Shown here piece after piece: positions 6,354 through 18,154 of a DNA stretch of 52,846 nucleotides (the first letter of the stretch is position 1; each line of letters starts with the position of its first letter). The stretch spans positions 1 to 52,846 of the forward strand of contig CADCNQ010000018.1 of the NCBI GenBank assembly GCA_902802815.1, given 5' to 3'. The DNA comes from an uncultured Bacteroidales bacterium. Its GTDB lineage: Bacteria > Bacteroidota > Bacteroidia > Bacteroidales > Bacteroidaceae. The notes under the pieces were generated by a model. The model worked only from the letters and a program-made list of their open reading frames with translations, was not told the DNA's origin and ran no database searches. The position numbers and the translations under genes are program-made.

Positions 6354-7706
6354 TTACTTAAGCACGTAGCGGAGCACGAAGACAGCGAAAAGCACCCACA
6401 TCGTGGGACTTATCTGTCGTATGCCCTTCATACCCGCACCCATCTTCATCAGCACATACATGATAGTGCCCAGCATGATACCGTCGCTGATACTGTAGCT
6501 CAGCGGCATCATCAGCATGGTGACAAAGGCGGGGATTGCCTCGGTATAGTTGTCCCAGTCCACACCGGTGGTGTTGCTGCACATCATGACGCCCACGATG
6601 ATGAGCACAGGTCCTGTGGCAGCAGCGGGGATGGCGAGAAACAGGGGACTCAGAAACAGTGCCAGCGCAAAGCATACCGCCACGACAAAAGCCGTCAGTC
6701 CGGTGCGTCCTCCCACTGCCACACCGGCAGCACTCTCCACATAGGTGGTCGTGGTGGAAGTACCCAGACATGCACCTGCTGTGGTGGCCACGGCATCAGC
6801 CATCAGCATGCGTCCCACGCCGTCCACCGTACCGTCCTTTTCCACCATACCGACCTTCAGCGAAATGGCAATCACAGTACCTATGGTGTCGAAAAGATCG
6901 ACAAAGAGGAAGGTGAACACCACGGCGAACATGTCCCACGAGAGCAGATGAGTCCACTCGAACTGGAGGAATATGGGTGCCAGCGAGGGCGGTGCGGAGA
7001 ATAATTCACCCGGATGGGTCACTCCCATCGGGACACCTACGAGTGCCGTCAGAAGGATGCCCCAGAGGAGTCCTCCCCTGACGTTCCTCACCACCAGCAG
7101 TCCGCAGACGACGATACCGATGAGAGCCAAAATCACCGAAGGACTGTCAAAGTGGGCAAGGGCCACGTGCGTATTCTTGTCGGAAACGATGATGCCGCAG
7201 TTCTGCAGACCAATGAAAGCAATGAAGAGACCTATGCCGCATCCTATGGCCGACTTCATACCGGAAGGAATGTCATTGGCTATCTTCTCCCTGATTTTGA
7301 ACAGCGAGAGGAGTATGAACAGAATACCCTCAATGAAGACGGCCGTCAGTGCAAACTGCCAGCTGTAGCCCATCCCGAGACAGACACCGAAGACGAAAAA
7401 GGCGTTGATGCCCATACCGGGTGCCAACCCGAAAGGTTTCCTGGCATAGAGAGCCATCGCCATGGAACCCACCACAGAGGCCAGCGCTGTGGCGGTGAAC
7501 ACCGCACCGGTGGGCATTCCCTGCGGTTCGAGGACACTGAAGATACTTGGATTCACGGCCAGGATATAGGCCATGGTGAGAAAGGTGGTGACACCTGCAT
7601 AGATTTCCGTACGCACACTGTGCCGTGCGGGGTCAAATCCGAACAGTTTATGCAGCATACGGTAATCCGGCCGGACAGTCACTTTTTGTCGCTCTTGTAT
7701 TGTCAT
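6354..7706 (-). CDS. NCS2-family purine (guanine/hypoxanthine/adenine) permease
   Basis: A 450-residue polytopic inner-membrane protein of the AzgA branch of NCS2, which imports purine bases with protons. Diagnostic features are the N-terminal RTEIYAGVTTFLTMAYIL, MGINAFFVFGVCLGMGYSWQ, FLFVDLFDTIGTVIAI, the glycine/threonine-rich LGTSTTTTYVESAAGVAVGG (the NCS2 signature, about residues 318-337) and multiple hydrophobic helices. Length fits the family (430-480). It has its own promoter upstream at 7735-7742 and runs tail to tail with the hydrolase gene at 5592-6335. Exact base preference cannot be read from sequence. Confidence 0.92.
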   Translation of the reverse strand: MTIQERQKVTVRPDYRMLHKLFGFDPARHSVRTEIYAGVTTFLTMAYILAVNPSIFSVLEPQGMPTGAVFTATALASVVGSMAMALYARKPFGLAPGMGINAFFVFGVCLGMGYSWQFALTAVFIEGILFILLSLFKIREKIANDIPSGMKSAIGCGIGLFIAFIGLQNCGIIVSDKNTHVALAHFDSPSVILALIGIVVCGLLVVRNVRGGLLWGILLTALVGVPMGVTHPGELFSAPPSLAPIFLQFEWTHLLSWDMFAVVFTFLFVDLFDTIGTVIAISLKVGMVEKDGTVDGVGRMLMADAVATTAGACLGTSTTTTYVESAAGVAVGGRTGLTAFVVAVCFALALFLSPLFLAIPAAATGPVLIIVGVMMCSNTTGVDWDNYTEAIPAFVTMLMMPLSYSISDGIMLGTIMYVLMKMGAGMKGIRQISPTMWVLFAVFVLRYVLK

Positions 7707-7734
7707 TACCGAGTAGCCTTATACATTAGCGCTA

Positions 7735-7742
7735 CAAATATA
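7735..7742 (-). promoter_or_regulatory. Putative -7 box (TATATTTG) for the purine permease
   Basis: Read on the minus strand this is TATATTTG, 28 bases before the permease ATG; the TTG upstream is less clear. Confidence 0.55.
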
Positions 7743-7784
7743 TGCAATTTTTCTCAGACAACGGACAAATATCGGGAAAAAAGA

Positions 7785-10702
<2,918 letters not shown>

Positions 10703-10705
10703 TTA

Positions 10706-12160
10706 TCAGTGGTTGCGGAGATTCCATTTCGAGTTGTCGGAGCTGAAGTCGTACTCAGCCAGTGTCGGTGTGCTGTCAGCCACGGATGAGAGCACGTAGC
10801 GGGTGTTGGTTCCCTCGTGTCCGGGTATGCTTTTAGGCATGATACGGAAGGTGCCGTCTGTGAGCTGTTCGATGCGCCACAGCTGTTCGGGGCTTCCCGT
10901 GTAGTGCGGTACGGTGGTGACCTCCATATCTGCTGTGGCTGCCAGGGCGCGTTCTGTACCCTCGATGACGATGCGGAAGTAGGGGGCGCTCAGGTATCCT
11001 CCAGCTTCAGGTACGGGAGTGACGGTCCAGCGCTGCCAGGGACGGAACATATAGTCGCTGCAGCGCACGGGGATATTGCCTTCAGGCCATTTGCCTATGA
11101 CTTCCTCCAGTGTCTGGCAGGGAAGGGGTTTGACAGGTTCGTTGGGGTCTATCTGCCAGAACCGCTGACGCTCCTGCTCCATACGCACGAAGTCCACGGC
11201 CAGTTCCAGCGAGTAGCCGCGACGCTCGGACTCTATCTCGAAGGTGCCTCCCCGGAATGCCTCAGCAGCCACGGGCCAGTCGTTCTTCCAGAGCAGGGGA
11301 CGTATGCCCAGCACGCTGCGTCCGCTCATGTCGAAGTCGGCCTCGAAATGACACGACATCACCTCGACACCCTCGTCGATGACGGTGCGTCCGAAGTGTC
11401 CGGGACCTGTCTTGCGGTCTCCCGCAGCGATGACCATACGGCCTCCGCCATGGAACATGTCGCGCCCCACATTGTCGGTGTAGGGGCCCTCCACGGAGCG
11501 TGAGCGGCCCACCACGATATTGTATGTGGAGTTGACACCGTCGCAGCAGGTGCCGTGAGTGCCCAGCAGGTAGTACCATCCGTTGCGGCAGATGAGGTCC
11601 GTGGCCTCGCAGTCGATGGCGATGTCCTTCTCTGTATTCCCGCGCATGCGCTCGCCTGTCCTGGGGTCCAGTTCGATGAGGCGTATAGTGCCGAAATACG
11701 TTCCGTAGCTGCACCACAGACGTCCCGTTGCGGGGTCGAGCAGCAGTGACGGGTCGATGGCGTCCTGATCCTCCATACCGTCGGAAGAAGCCACCTCAAC
11801 GGCTTTTGTCCAACGGAAGTCGGGCGACTTGGGGTCGAGTGTCGTGTTCCACATGGTGAGGATGCGTCCGTTGTGGCCGCCTCCCAGTCCGCCTCCCGTG
11901 GCACCGTAGATGCAGAGGTAGCGGTCGCCTATCTTCATCATGTCGGGGGCAGCACCGCCTCCCGGACGCTCTGCGCCGCCGTGCCACGACCAGCCGTCCT
12001 CGCTGATGAGGCCTCCGCTGCCCGTTCCGAAGGTGTAGTACCTGCCGTCACACTCGGCAATGGTGGACGGGTCGTGGATATAGGGAGCACCAACCTGCGC
12101 AAAGACAGTTGACAGTTGACAATTGACAATTGACAATAGTAGGAGAATTATTTTTTTCAT
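10706..12160 (-). CDS. Secreted GH43-type arabinanase/arabinosidase with C-terminal ricin-like lectin domain
   Basis: A 484-residue exported glycosidase. The five-bladed GH43-like propeller is shown by YIHDPSTI (catalytic base Asp, about residue 30), DQDAIDPSLLLD, LWCSYGTYFGTIRLIEL, DCEATDLICRNGWYYLLGTHG and a final RPLLWKNDWPVA; this arrangement is close to endo-1,5-alpha-L-arabinanases. The C-terminal 120 residues (PYFRIVIEGTERALAA, SPEQLWRIEQLTDGTFRI) look like a ricin-type beta-trefoil. The signal peptide's second half (residues 8-19, LSIVNCQLSTV) is encoded by AATTGAC/AGTTGAC-type heptamers. It follows the other GH43 gene by ten bases; that stop and this start both lie within AAATGA-type heptamers. 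Confidence 0.82.
   Translation of the reverse strand: MKKIILLLLSIVNCQLSTVFAQVGAPYIHDPSTIAECDGRYYTFGTGSGGLISEDGWSWHGGAERPGGGAAPDMMKIGDRYLCIYGATGGGLGGGHNGRILTMWNTTLDPKSPDFRWTKAVEVASSDGMEDQDAIDPSLLLDPATGRLWCSYGTYFGTIRLIELDPRTGERMRGNTEKDIAIDCEATDLICRNGWYYLLGTHGTCCDGVNSTYNIVVGRSRSVEGPYTDNVGRDMFHGGGRMVIAAGDRKTGPGHFGRTVIDEGVEVMSCHFEADFDMSGRSVLGIRPLLWKNDWPVAAEAFRGGTFEIESERRGYSLELAVDFVRMEQERQRFWQIDPNEPVKPLPCQTLEEVIGKWPEGNIPVRCSDYMFRPWQRWTVTPVPEAGGYLSAPYFRIVIEGTERALAATADMEVTTVPHYTGSPEQLWRIEQLTDGTFRIMPKSIPGHEGTNTRYVLSSVADSTPTLAEYDFSSDNSKWNLRNH
12104..12139. repeat. Heptamers inside a signal-peptide coding region
   Basis: Plus-strand units AGTTGAC (12107-12113, 12114-12120) and AATTGAC (12121-12127, 12128-12134) with partial flanking units, in phase. 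They encode residues 8-19 of the GH43/ricin-like preprotein. Confidence 0.88.
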
Positions 12161-12200
12161 TTCTTATTTATCATTTATCTTTTAGGGCGGAGCCCGCTAA
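12158..12200 (-). repeat. AAATGA-type heptamers and hairpin cap bridging two GH43 genes
   Basis: On the minus strand a hairpin variant AGCGGGCTCCGCCCT is followed by GATAAAT, GATAAAT and AAGAAAT, then GA. The TGA of the upstream GH43 and the ATG of the downstream one are both within these units, with ten bases between them. Confidence 0.8.
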
Positions 12201-14108
12201 TATGGCGAAGCCCGTAACAGGTTGTCCCTGATTATCAACAAAGCGCACGCACATGTCGCTCAGTCCCGGACCGTTGATGACGGCTGCGCGCAGGGTGTTG
12301 CGTCCCTTTCTGAGTGTCAGTCGCCGTGACATGCCGTCGTCCTCCACCATACGACGGTCGCCTTCAAGCATCAGTACCTCCTCACCGTTGAGCCACCACA
12401 TAGAGGCTCCGTTGGAACCGCATGCCAACCGCACATCTGCGATGTCTTCGGGACAGTCGATGACTGTCTCACACCAGAAGAAGGAACCGTAGGTCTGCTT
12501 GCCGTATTTCTCTGCAAAGCGGAAGAGTTTCACGTTGTAATTCTCGCTGTCGAGGGTGTACCATTTTGCTTTCCGCCGGGGCAGTTTGGCCAGTTCGTCA
12601 GCGAACTTGCTGCGCAGCCACGTGTCGGTGAACACCACGTTGGAGCGCACATCCACAGCGATGGGTGTCATCATCCTCCAGCGCCGTATGAATCCCTGAC
12701 TGTCGGGGCTGGCAGGGGAGGCACCACGTGCCACCTCCGTGAAGTAGCGGGGACGGTTTTTGAAACGCAGCCAGTCCACGCTGACATCCCCGCCCTCGCA
12801 GGTGAGCACCAGGTCGGTGACGCCCTTGGGTGTGTGTTGCAGAGGGGCTGTCAGTGTGAGCCACTGCCCCGACATATCGCGACGGAATGTACCGTTTCCG
12901 TTATTCACCGTCACGTCCACACGGGCGATGACCTTACCCTTCGCACTCTTCTCGCGCACGCAAAGGCTCGTATTCTCCAGTGCCCTCACACCGATGGTGA
13001 GATAGGCGTCGTCGCTGAGGCAGCTGAAGTCCACTCCCCCGTATTTCACCCAAGAGCCTTTGCCCTGCAGTGTGACGCACTGTCCCAGTCGCGGGGTGAG
13101 TGTGTCGACGTATGCCGTCTGAGTCTTTTCTGCTGCTGAATAGCGGTCGATCTCGATGCGCTCCACAGCCCTGTTGATACCCACGCCGCGCATTGTGGGT
13201 GTCACCTCCCGGATGGTGCCGTCTGTGTTGAAGGTGAGTTTCTCTATGCACACCGAGCGGCGCTTGTCGTCGCGGGGCGAGAAGAAGTTGTTGTGGTAGA
13301 AGAGATACCACTGCCCCCTGTATTCCACCAGACTGTGGTGGTTGGTCCAGCAGCGGTTGGCATGCTCTGCCATGATGATGCCCCTGAAATCCCAAGGACC
13401 CAGCGGCGACTTAGACGTGGCGTAGGCCAGTGTCTCCGTGCCGTCCTCCCTGCGCACCCAGGGGAAGGTGAGATAGTAGAGTCCGTTGCGCTTGAAGGCA
13501 AAGGGTCCTTCCTTGAATCCTTCGGGCAGGCCTTTCATCTCTGTGACGGGACCGTCCAGGGTCTTCATGTCGCTGCTGAGACTGGCACCCCGCATGGGTC
13601 CGCCTGCCCAGTAGATATACTGACGTCCGTCGTCGTCGAGGAGCACACTGGGGTCGATGCCCGTGACTCCCTCGATGGGTTCTGCTTCCGGGATGAAGGG
13701 TCCTTCGGGACTCTCTGCTATGGCCACACCGATGGCAAAACCCCTGCCGCTCTTGGGGGCATCGGGGAAGTAGAAGTAGTATTTGCCGTCCTTCTCCACG
13801 CAGTCGGGAGCCCACATGGCAAAACCGTCGCTCTTGCCCCATGGCACATTCTCCTGATTGAGGATGACACCGTGGTCTGTCCAGTCGGTGAGATTTTCCG
13901 AGGAGAACACGTGATAGTCCTCCATGGAAAACCACGCCTGCCGCTGTTGTGCGGCAGGTGGCATGATGTCGTGCGACGGATAGAGATATACCTTACCGTG
14001 GAATACGCGTGCCGTGGGATCGGCTGTGTATTGGTCGCGTATCACGGGATTCTGTGCAATGGCCGCGGAGGCTATGCCCAGAAGTATTGTCAGGAGTGTT
14101 TTTTTCAT
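12171..14108 (-). CDS. Secreted GH43 beta-xylosidase/alpha-arabinofuranosidase with carbohydrate-binding domains
   Basis: A 645-residue exported enzyme; start ATG 14108 begins the signal peptide KKTLLTILLGIASAAIA, and the upstream extension is rejected because the promoter falls in it. The GH43 propeller shows YTADPTARVFHGKVYLYPSHD (catalytic Asp), MWAPDCVEKDGKYYFYFP, GIDPSVLLDDDGRQYIYW (pKa-modulating Asp) and EGPFAFKRNGLYYLTFP (acid Glu). A CBM6-like sandwich follows (GQCVTLQGKGSWVKYGGVDFS, about residues 340-440), then a 200-residue C-terminal beta region (GSNGASMWWLNGEEVLML) probably also sugar binding. First gene of the leftward hemicellulose operon. The last codons and stop come from a cap hairpin plus AAATGA heptamers. 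Confidence 0.85.
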   Translation of the reverse strand: MKKTLLTILLGIASAAIAQNPVIRDQYTADPTARVFHGKVYLYPSHDIMPPAAQQRQAWFSMEDYHVFSSENLTDWTDHGVILNQENVPWGKSDGFAMWAPDCVEKDGKYYFYFPDAPKSGRGFAIGVAIAESPEGPFIPEAEPIEGVTGIDPSVLLDDDGRQYIYWAGGPMRGASLSSDMKTLDGPVTEMKGLPEGFKEGPFAFKRNGLYYLTFPWVRREDGTETLAYATSKSPLGPWDFRGIIMAEHANRCWTNHHSLVEYRGQWYLFYHNNFFSPRDDKRRSVCIEKLTFNTDGTIREVTPTMRGVGINRAVERIEIDRYSAAEKTQTAYVDTLTPRLGQCVTLQGKGSWVKYGGVDFSCLSDDAYLTIGVRALENTSLCVREKSAKGKVIARVDVTVNNGNGTFRRDMSGQWLTLTAPLQHTPKGVTDLVLTCEGGDVSVDWLRFKNRPRYFTEVARGASPASPDSQGFIRRWRMMTPIAVDVRSNVVFTDTWLRSKFADELAKLPRRKAKWYTLDSENYNVKLFRFAEKYGKQTYGSFFWCETVIDCPEDIADVRLACGSNGASMWWLNGEEVLMLEGDRRMVEDDGMSRRLTLRKGRNTLRAAVINGPGLSDMCVRFVDNQGQPVTGFAILAGSALKDK

Positions 14109-14176
14109 GGTCAAGTAAATGCGTTTGTCAGGCTGTTGTCGCTGCTGCAGCTTGCGTTTTTTGTCAATTACGGGCA

Positions 14177-14208
14177 TAAAAATACAATTTTCTTCGGAAA
14201 TGAGCAAA
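14177..14208 (-). promoter_or_regulatory. Putative promoter of the GH43-GH43-esterase-AlkD operon
   Basis: On the minus strand TTTG is followed after 20 bases by TATTTTTA, close to the TTTG-N19-TAnnTTTG consensus, and lies about 70 bases before the ATG at 14108. Confidence 0.6.
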
Positions 14209-14248
14209 AAACATACCCGTTTTAAAGCTGTATTTCATATACAAGGTG

Positions 14249-14256
14249 TATATTTA
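14249..14256 (+). promoter_or_regulatory. Putative weak -7 box (TATATTTA) for the alpha/beta hydrolase
   Basis: TATATTTA, one base from TAnnTTTG, 43 bases before ATG 14300, divergent from the GH43 operon promoter. Confidence 0.35.
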
Positions 14257-14299
14257 CCACAGAAAAGAGCAAAAACGACAGGAAAGGCAGTAAAAAAGC

Positions 14300-15247
14300 A
14301 TGAAAATGAGACGGGTGATAACGTGGAGTCTGGTGATTGTTGCGACGGTGGCAGTCATCATACTGACGGGTGCCAGCGTGTTCATGCTGAGATACTCCCT
14401 CGGACCCAATCCATGGAGGTATGACACAGAGGGCAGTTATCGCCGTCTGTTTGAGTTCTATCCCGAGACCCGTCCGTGGGTGGACAGTCTGCGCAGCATC
14501 AATGCCCTGAGAGACACCTTTGTCGTGATGCCCACCGGTGAGCGTCATCACGCTCTCTATGTGTGGCGCGGGAGCAGGAAGACGGCTCTTGTGCTGCACG
14601 GATGGCGCGGCAGCTCCGTAAAATTCCTCTTCCTTGCCAGGATGTACGAGCGCGATTTCGGTTACAACGTTGTGGTGCCGGATTTCCATGCCCACGGACA
14701 GAGTGAAGGGGAGGCAATCGGTATGGGATGGCCCGACAGGAAGGATATGCTGCATTGGATGCAGCTCTTCGCTACCGACACGATGGCCGTTCACGGAGTG
14801 TCGATGGGGGGTGCCACCACGATGATGATGTCTGCGGAGAAGATGCCGGAAGGTGTGAAGGATGTCCGTTTCGTTGACGATTGCGGTTATACCAGTGTCT
14901 GGGACGAATTCTCCAAGGAGATGCGCGACCGTTTCGGTTTGCCCCCGTTCCCTTTGATGTACACGGGCAGTCTTCTGTGCAAACTGCTCTACGGATGGAG
15001 TTTCGGAGAGGCCTCTGCGCTTCGTCAGGTGGAGCGCTCTCCTTATCCCATGCTCTTCATTCACGGCGACGAGGACACATCTGTGCCCACAGAGATGGGT
15101 CGCCGCCTCTATGAGGCCAAACAGAATAACAAGGAACTGTGGATTGTGCCCGGCACAGCCCACGCCCTGTCGTATAAGAATCATACTGAGGAATATAAAG
15201 AACGCGTGAGAGCGTTTTTAAACCTTAACGAAAACGATAACGAATAA
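14300..15247 (+). CDS. Membrane-anchored alpha/beta hydrolase
   Basis: A 315-residue alpha/beta-hydrolase with one N-terminal hydrophobic segment (about residues 8-30) that should anchor it to the inner membrane, catalytic part outside the cytosol. VLHGWRGSS supplies the oxyanion loop, HGVSMGGATTMM the nucleophile serine (about residue 166), MLFIHGDEDTSVP the acid and PGTAHALSY the histidine. Fold and length suit BAAT/peptidase-S9-like esterases; substrate unknown. The final residues NLNENDNE and the stop are encoded by AACGAA-type repeats, which continue almost to the rubrerythrin start, so the tail is repeat-derived. Confidence 0.8.
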   Translation: MKMRRVITWSLVIVATVAVIILTGASVFMLRYSLGPNPWRYDTEGSYRRLFEFYPETRPWVDSLRSINALRDTFVVMPTGERHHALYVWRGSRKTALVLHGWRGSSVKFLFLARMYERDFGYNVVVPDFHAHGQSEGEAIGMGWPDRKDMLHWMQLFATDTMAVHGVSMGGATTMMMSAEKMPEGVKDVRFVDDCGYTSVWDEFSKEMRDRFGLPPFPLMYTGSLLCKLLYGWSFGEASALRQVERSPYPMLFIHGDEDTSVPTEMGRRLYEAKQNNKELWIVPGTAHALSYKNHTEEYKERVRAFLNLNENDNE

Positions 15248-15291
15248 CGAATAACGAATAACGAAAACGAGAACAAACAACTTGTCAACTA
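15227..15291. repeat. AACGAA/AATAACG array across a stop codon
   Basis: Tandem AACGAAA, AACGATA, AACGAAT units that begin inside the hydrolase gene, include its TAA (15245-15247), and end with AACAAACAACTTGTCAACT, the same ending as the array near 5442-5510. It fills nearly all of the gap to the rubrerythrin ATG. Confidence 0.85.
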
Positions 15292-15298
15292 ACATATT

Positions 15299-15838
15299 AT
15301 GAAAAACTTAAAAGGAACCAAGACCGAGCAGAATCTCAAGGAGGCTTTTGCCGGTGAGAGCATGGCCAGAAACAAGTACACGTATTTTGCCAGCAAGGCC
15401 AAGAAGGACGGATTCGTGCAGATTGCTGCCATCTTCGAGGAGACGGCTGCCAACGAGAAGGAGCACGCCAAGATGTGGTACAAGTATCTCAACGGAGGTA
15501 TCAGCGACACAGCGGCAAACCTTGCCGACGCTGCAAACGGAGAGAACTTCGAATGGACTGACATGTATGCCCGCATGGCCAAGGAAGCCCGCGAAGAGGG
15601 TTTCGACGAGATAGCTGCGAAGTTTGAGATGGTAGGTGCTATAGAGAAGCACCACGAGGAGAGGTATCGTAAGTTGCTGAAGAACATACAGGATGCGATT
15701 GTCTTCTCCCGCGAGGGTGATGTCATCTGGCAATGTGCCAACTGCGGACATATCGTCATCGGTAAGAAGGCACCTGAAGTATGCCCTGTTTGCGACCATC
15801 CGCAGAGCTACTTCCAAATCAAAGCGGAGAACTACTGA
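15299..15838 (+). CDS. rbr: Rubrerythrin
   Basis: A 179-residue rubrerythrin, a cytosolic non-haem diiron peroxidase that reduces hydrogen peroxide with electrons from rubredoxin or NADH-linked partners. The ferritin-like N-terminal domain shows [10 protein letters not shown] (Glu20 ligand), [15 protein letters not shown] and [15 protein letters not shown]; the C-terminal rubredoxin domain has two CxxC pairs, CANC and CPVC, for one Fe-Cys4 site. Length is slightly below the usual 190 but all ligands seem present. With superoxide dismutase nearby it suggests a peroxide/superoxide defence set, though they are not in one operon. Leader consists of repeat sequence; no promoter recognised. Confidence 0.95.
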   Translation: MKNLKGTKTEQNLKEAFAGESMARNKYTYFASKAKKDGFVQIAAIFEETAANEKEHAKMWYKYLNGGISDTAANLADAANGENFEWTDMYARMAKEAREEGFDEIAAKFEMVGAIEKHHEERYRKLLKNIQDAIVFSREGDVIWQCANCGHIVIGKKAPEVCPVCDHPQSYFQIKAENY

Positions 15839-15863
15839 TTTCTCCCCCTTCCGGATTCCCATT

Positions 15864-15947
15864 GCGCGTGGGTAAAATTTCTTTACACCTATTTTTTTTG
15901 CCCTGGTTACAGGTTTTTTGGTGCTTTTGGAATTTTACCGCACGCGC
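15864..15947. repeat. Long imperfect inverted repeat downstream of rubrerythrin
   Basis: GCGCGTGGGTAAAATTTC (15864-15881) and GGAATTTTACCGCACGCGC (15929-15947) form an 18-base stem with one extra base and one mismatch around a 47-base T-rich loop. Both arms are far stronger than the AT-rich surroundings. It may act as a terminator, an RNA element or be the ends of a tiny mobile element. The rest of this 270-base gap is AT-rich with the next promoter at its end. Confidence 0.7.
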
Positions 15948-16083
15948 TTCTTTTTATTATCGTTTTTATTATTATAAGACGGAAAGAAGATAAAGATGCA
16001 ATAAAGTTTGGAATTTGCTTGCAAATTGTGCAATAAAACGAAAAAAAACAACTCAGATGCGGGGCTAGAAGAAAAAAAAGTTG

Positions 16084-16091
16084 TATTTTTG
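16084..16091 (+). promoter_or_regulatory. Putative -7 box (TATTTTTG) for the sugar dehydratase gene
   Basis: TATTTTTG, 16 bases upstream of ATG 16108; it overlaps the possible longer start at 16081 and so supports the shorter protein. Confidence 0.6.
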
Positions 16092-16107
16092 CGCCAAAAG
16101 GCATTTT

Positions 16108-18066
16108 ATGAAGAGTTGGTTGGAAAAACTGTTGAGTTGGTATTTCAGTAGGGAGTCGCTACCTTATTGGTGCCTGCTCTTATTGGACAGTCTGATAATT
16201 GTAGCGTCCGGTATATTCACCTTCTGGCTGTTTAACAGAACAGGTGCAACGGTGGACGAACGCTTTGATCTGATACGTACGATGTCTGTCTATGTGGTGA
16301 TAGGATGGATAGGATTCCGTACATTCAGCACCTACAGCGGCATTGTCCGTTACAGCTCGTTCAGCGACCTGGTGCGCGTGGCATACAGTGTAGGGATGTC
16401 AACGGCAATAGCTATCGGCTATACGTATGTCATGGAGTATTACGGACTGACCCAATGGGCAGTGCTGACACAGACGGAGACGGTAATCGCAGGCGTGATA
16501 ACCATGCTGCTGATGTGGTCGGTGCGTATCCTTGTGAAAACGCTGTATGAAGTGATGCTGTCCGACACCCGTGCTCAGAGGGTGCTGATATACGGTGCTC
16601 TGTCGGGCGGTGTGGGTATAGCAAAGAATATCAACACACAGAAGCCCCGTAGATTCATCCTGAGAGGATTCATCTCCCACGAAGAAAAGTCAAGACACAT
16701 GCGTGTGATGGGTCGCAAGGTATACAGCCCCGATGACAACCTCGCATCCGTGGTGAAGAAAGAAAGGATAGAGGCTGTGCTGGTGAGTCCGCTGCGTACG
16801 AGAGATTTCCGCGACAACCAGAAAGTTCAGGACATCCTGATTGGTGCGGGCTGTAAGATATACATGACGCAACAGGTCAAGGAGGCAAGCATCAAGAACG
16901 GCCGTCTGTCTGATGACGAGATTGCCGGTATGCAGTTGAAGGAGGTGAGTGTGGAGGACCTGCTGCCACGTATGGAGATAAAAGTGGACCTCGCCTCTGT
17001 GGCTGAGATGCTCCAGGGAGAGCGTGTCCTGATAACCGGTGCGGCAGGTTCTATAGGTTCGGAAATAGTAAGGCAGGTGGCATCGTTCAAACCCTCGTCG
17101 ATGATGCTGATAGACCAGGCTGAGACCCCGGAGCACGACATACGTCTGATGATGGCCCGCGATTTTCCCGGGATTAAGGCATATACTACGGTGACCAGTA
17201 TCTGTAACCAGGAGAGAATGGAGCATATCTTCATGGAATTCAAGCCAGACTATGTATTCCACGCTGCAGCATACAAACACGTGCCGATGATGGAGGACAA
17301 CCCCTCTGAGGCCGTGCACAACAACATCTACGGCACAAAGGTGATTGCAGACTTGAGTGTGAAGTACGGAGTGAAGAAATTCGTGATGGTTTCCACAGAC
17401 AAGGCAGTAAACCCCACCAATGTGATGGGGTGTTCAAAGCGTATCTGTGAGATATACGTGCAGAGCCTGAATCGCGAACTGATGAAGAAACGTCTGAACA
17501 AGGGACTCAGGGACAATACGAAGACACAGTTTGTGACCACACGTTTCGGAAATGTGCTGGGAAGCAACGGCAGCGTCATACCTCTGTTCAGGGAACAGAT
17601 AAAAAAAGGTGGTCCGGTGACGGTGACAGACGAGAGAATAGTGCGTTATTTCATGCTGATTCCGGAGGCCTGCAAACTGGTGTTGGAGGCAGGAACGAAA
17701 GGCAACGGCGGTGAGATATTTGTCTTCGATATGGGTAAGCCGGTAAGGATTGCAGACCTTGCAAAGCGTATGATAGCCCTCTCCGGAGCCAAGAACGTGA
17801 AGATAGAATATACCGGACTGCGTGAAGGCGAGAAACTCTATGAGGAGGTGCTCAACGAGCAGGAAGGTACGAAGCCTACATTCCACGACAAGATACGTAT
17901 AGCAGAGGTGCGGGAGTACGACTACGACGATGTGTGCCGTAAGATAGATGATCTCATCAAGATAGCGGCCCGCTACGACAACATGGCAACGGTGAAGAAG
18001 ATGAAGGAAATCGTGCCGGAGTACAAGTCCAACAACTCGGTGTACGAACAGCTGGACACGAAGTAA
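16108..18066 (+). CDS. Membrane nucleotide-sugar 4,6-dehydratase (CapD/WbpM/PglF type)
   Basis: A 652-residue inner-membrane enzyme of the polysaccharide biosynthesis/CapD family, which turns UDP-GlcNAc-type sugars into 4-keto-6-deoxy sugars for surface polysaccharide or protein glycans. Four N-terminal transmembrane segments (about residues 20-150) are followed by a CoA-binding-like Rossmann domain (RVLIYGALSGGVGIA) and an SDR domain with the NAD loop ITGAAGSIGSEI (about 320). In the SDR active site the usual Tyr is replaced by Met: VSTDKAVNPTNVMGCSKR, the Ser-Met-Lys type known from WbpM. No other capsule gene is next to it; galE converges from the other side. Confidence 0.9.
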   Translation: MKSWLEKLLSWYFSRESLPYWCLLLLDSLIIVASGIFTFWLFNRTGATVDERFDLIRTMSVYVVIGWIGFRTFSTYSGIVRYSSFSDLVRVAYSVGMSTAIAIGYTYVMEYYGLTQWAVLTQTETVIAGVITMLLMWSVRILVKTLYEVMLSDTRAQRVLIYGALSGGVGIAKNINTQKPRRFILRGFISHEEKSRHMRVMGRKVYSPDDNLASVVKKERIEAVLVSPLRTRDFRDNQKVQDILIGAGCKIYMTQQVKEASIKNGRLSDDEIAGMQLKEVSVEDLLPRMEIKVDLASVAEMLQGERVLITGAAGSIGSEIVRQVASFKPSSMMLIDQAETPEHDIRLMMARDFPGIKAYTTVTSICNQERMEHIFMEFKPDYVFHAAAYKHVPMMEDNPSEAVHNNIYGTKVIADLSVKYGVKKFVMVSTDKAVNPTNVMGCSKRICEIYVQSLNRELMKKRLNKGLRDNTKTQFVTTRFGNVLGSNGSVIPLFREQIKKGGPVTVTDERIVRYFMLIPEACKLVLEAGTKGNGGEIFVFDMGKPVRIADLAKRMIALSGAKNVKIEYTGLREGEKLYEEVLNEQEGTKPTFHDKIRIAEVREYDYDDVCRKIDDLIKIAARYDNMATVKKMKEIVPEYKSNNSVYEQLDTK

Positions 18067-18070
18067 ATAA

Positions 18071-18091
18071 AGTTTAGAGTTTAGAGTTTAG
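18071..18091. repeat. Three AGTTTAG heptamers after the dehydratase stop
   Basis: Three exact AGTTTAG units, five bases after the TAA at 18064-18066, just before the terminator. Confidence 0.85.
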
Positions 18092-18101
18092 AGATAAAAA
18101 G

Positions 18102-18134
18102 AGAGCCCGGCATTTCTGCTGGGCTCTGTCTTTT
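18102..18134. terminator. Bidirectional terminator between dehydratase and galE
   Basis: Stem AGAGCCCGGCA / TGCTGGGCTCT (11 pairs, one G-U), loop TTTC, followed by GTCTTTT on the plus strand and preceded by an A-run that gives a T-run on the minus strand. Confidence 0.85.
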
Positions 18135-18154
18135 GTTCCGACTCACGTTGAGGA

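Noticed and set aside
13293..14225. 310-residue plus-strand ORF
   Set aside because: Shadow of the GH43 gene on the other strand, which has clear catalytic motifs.
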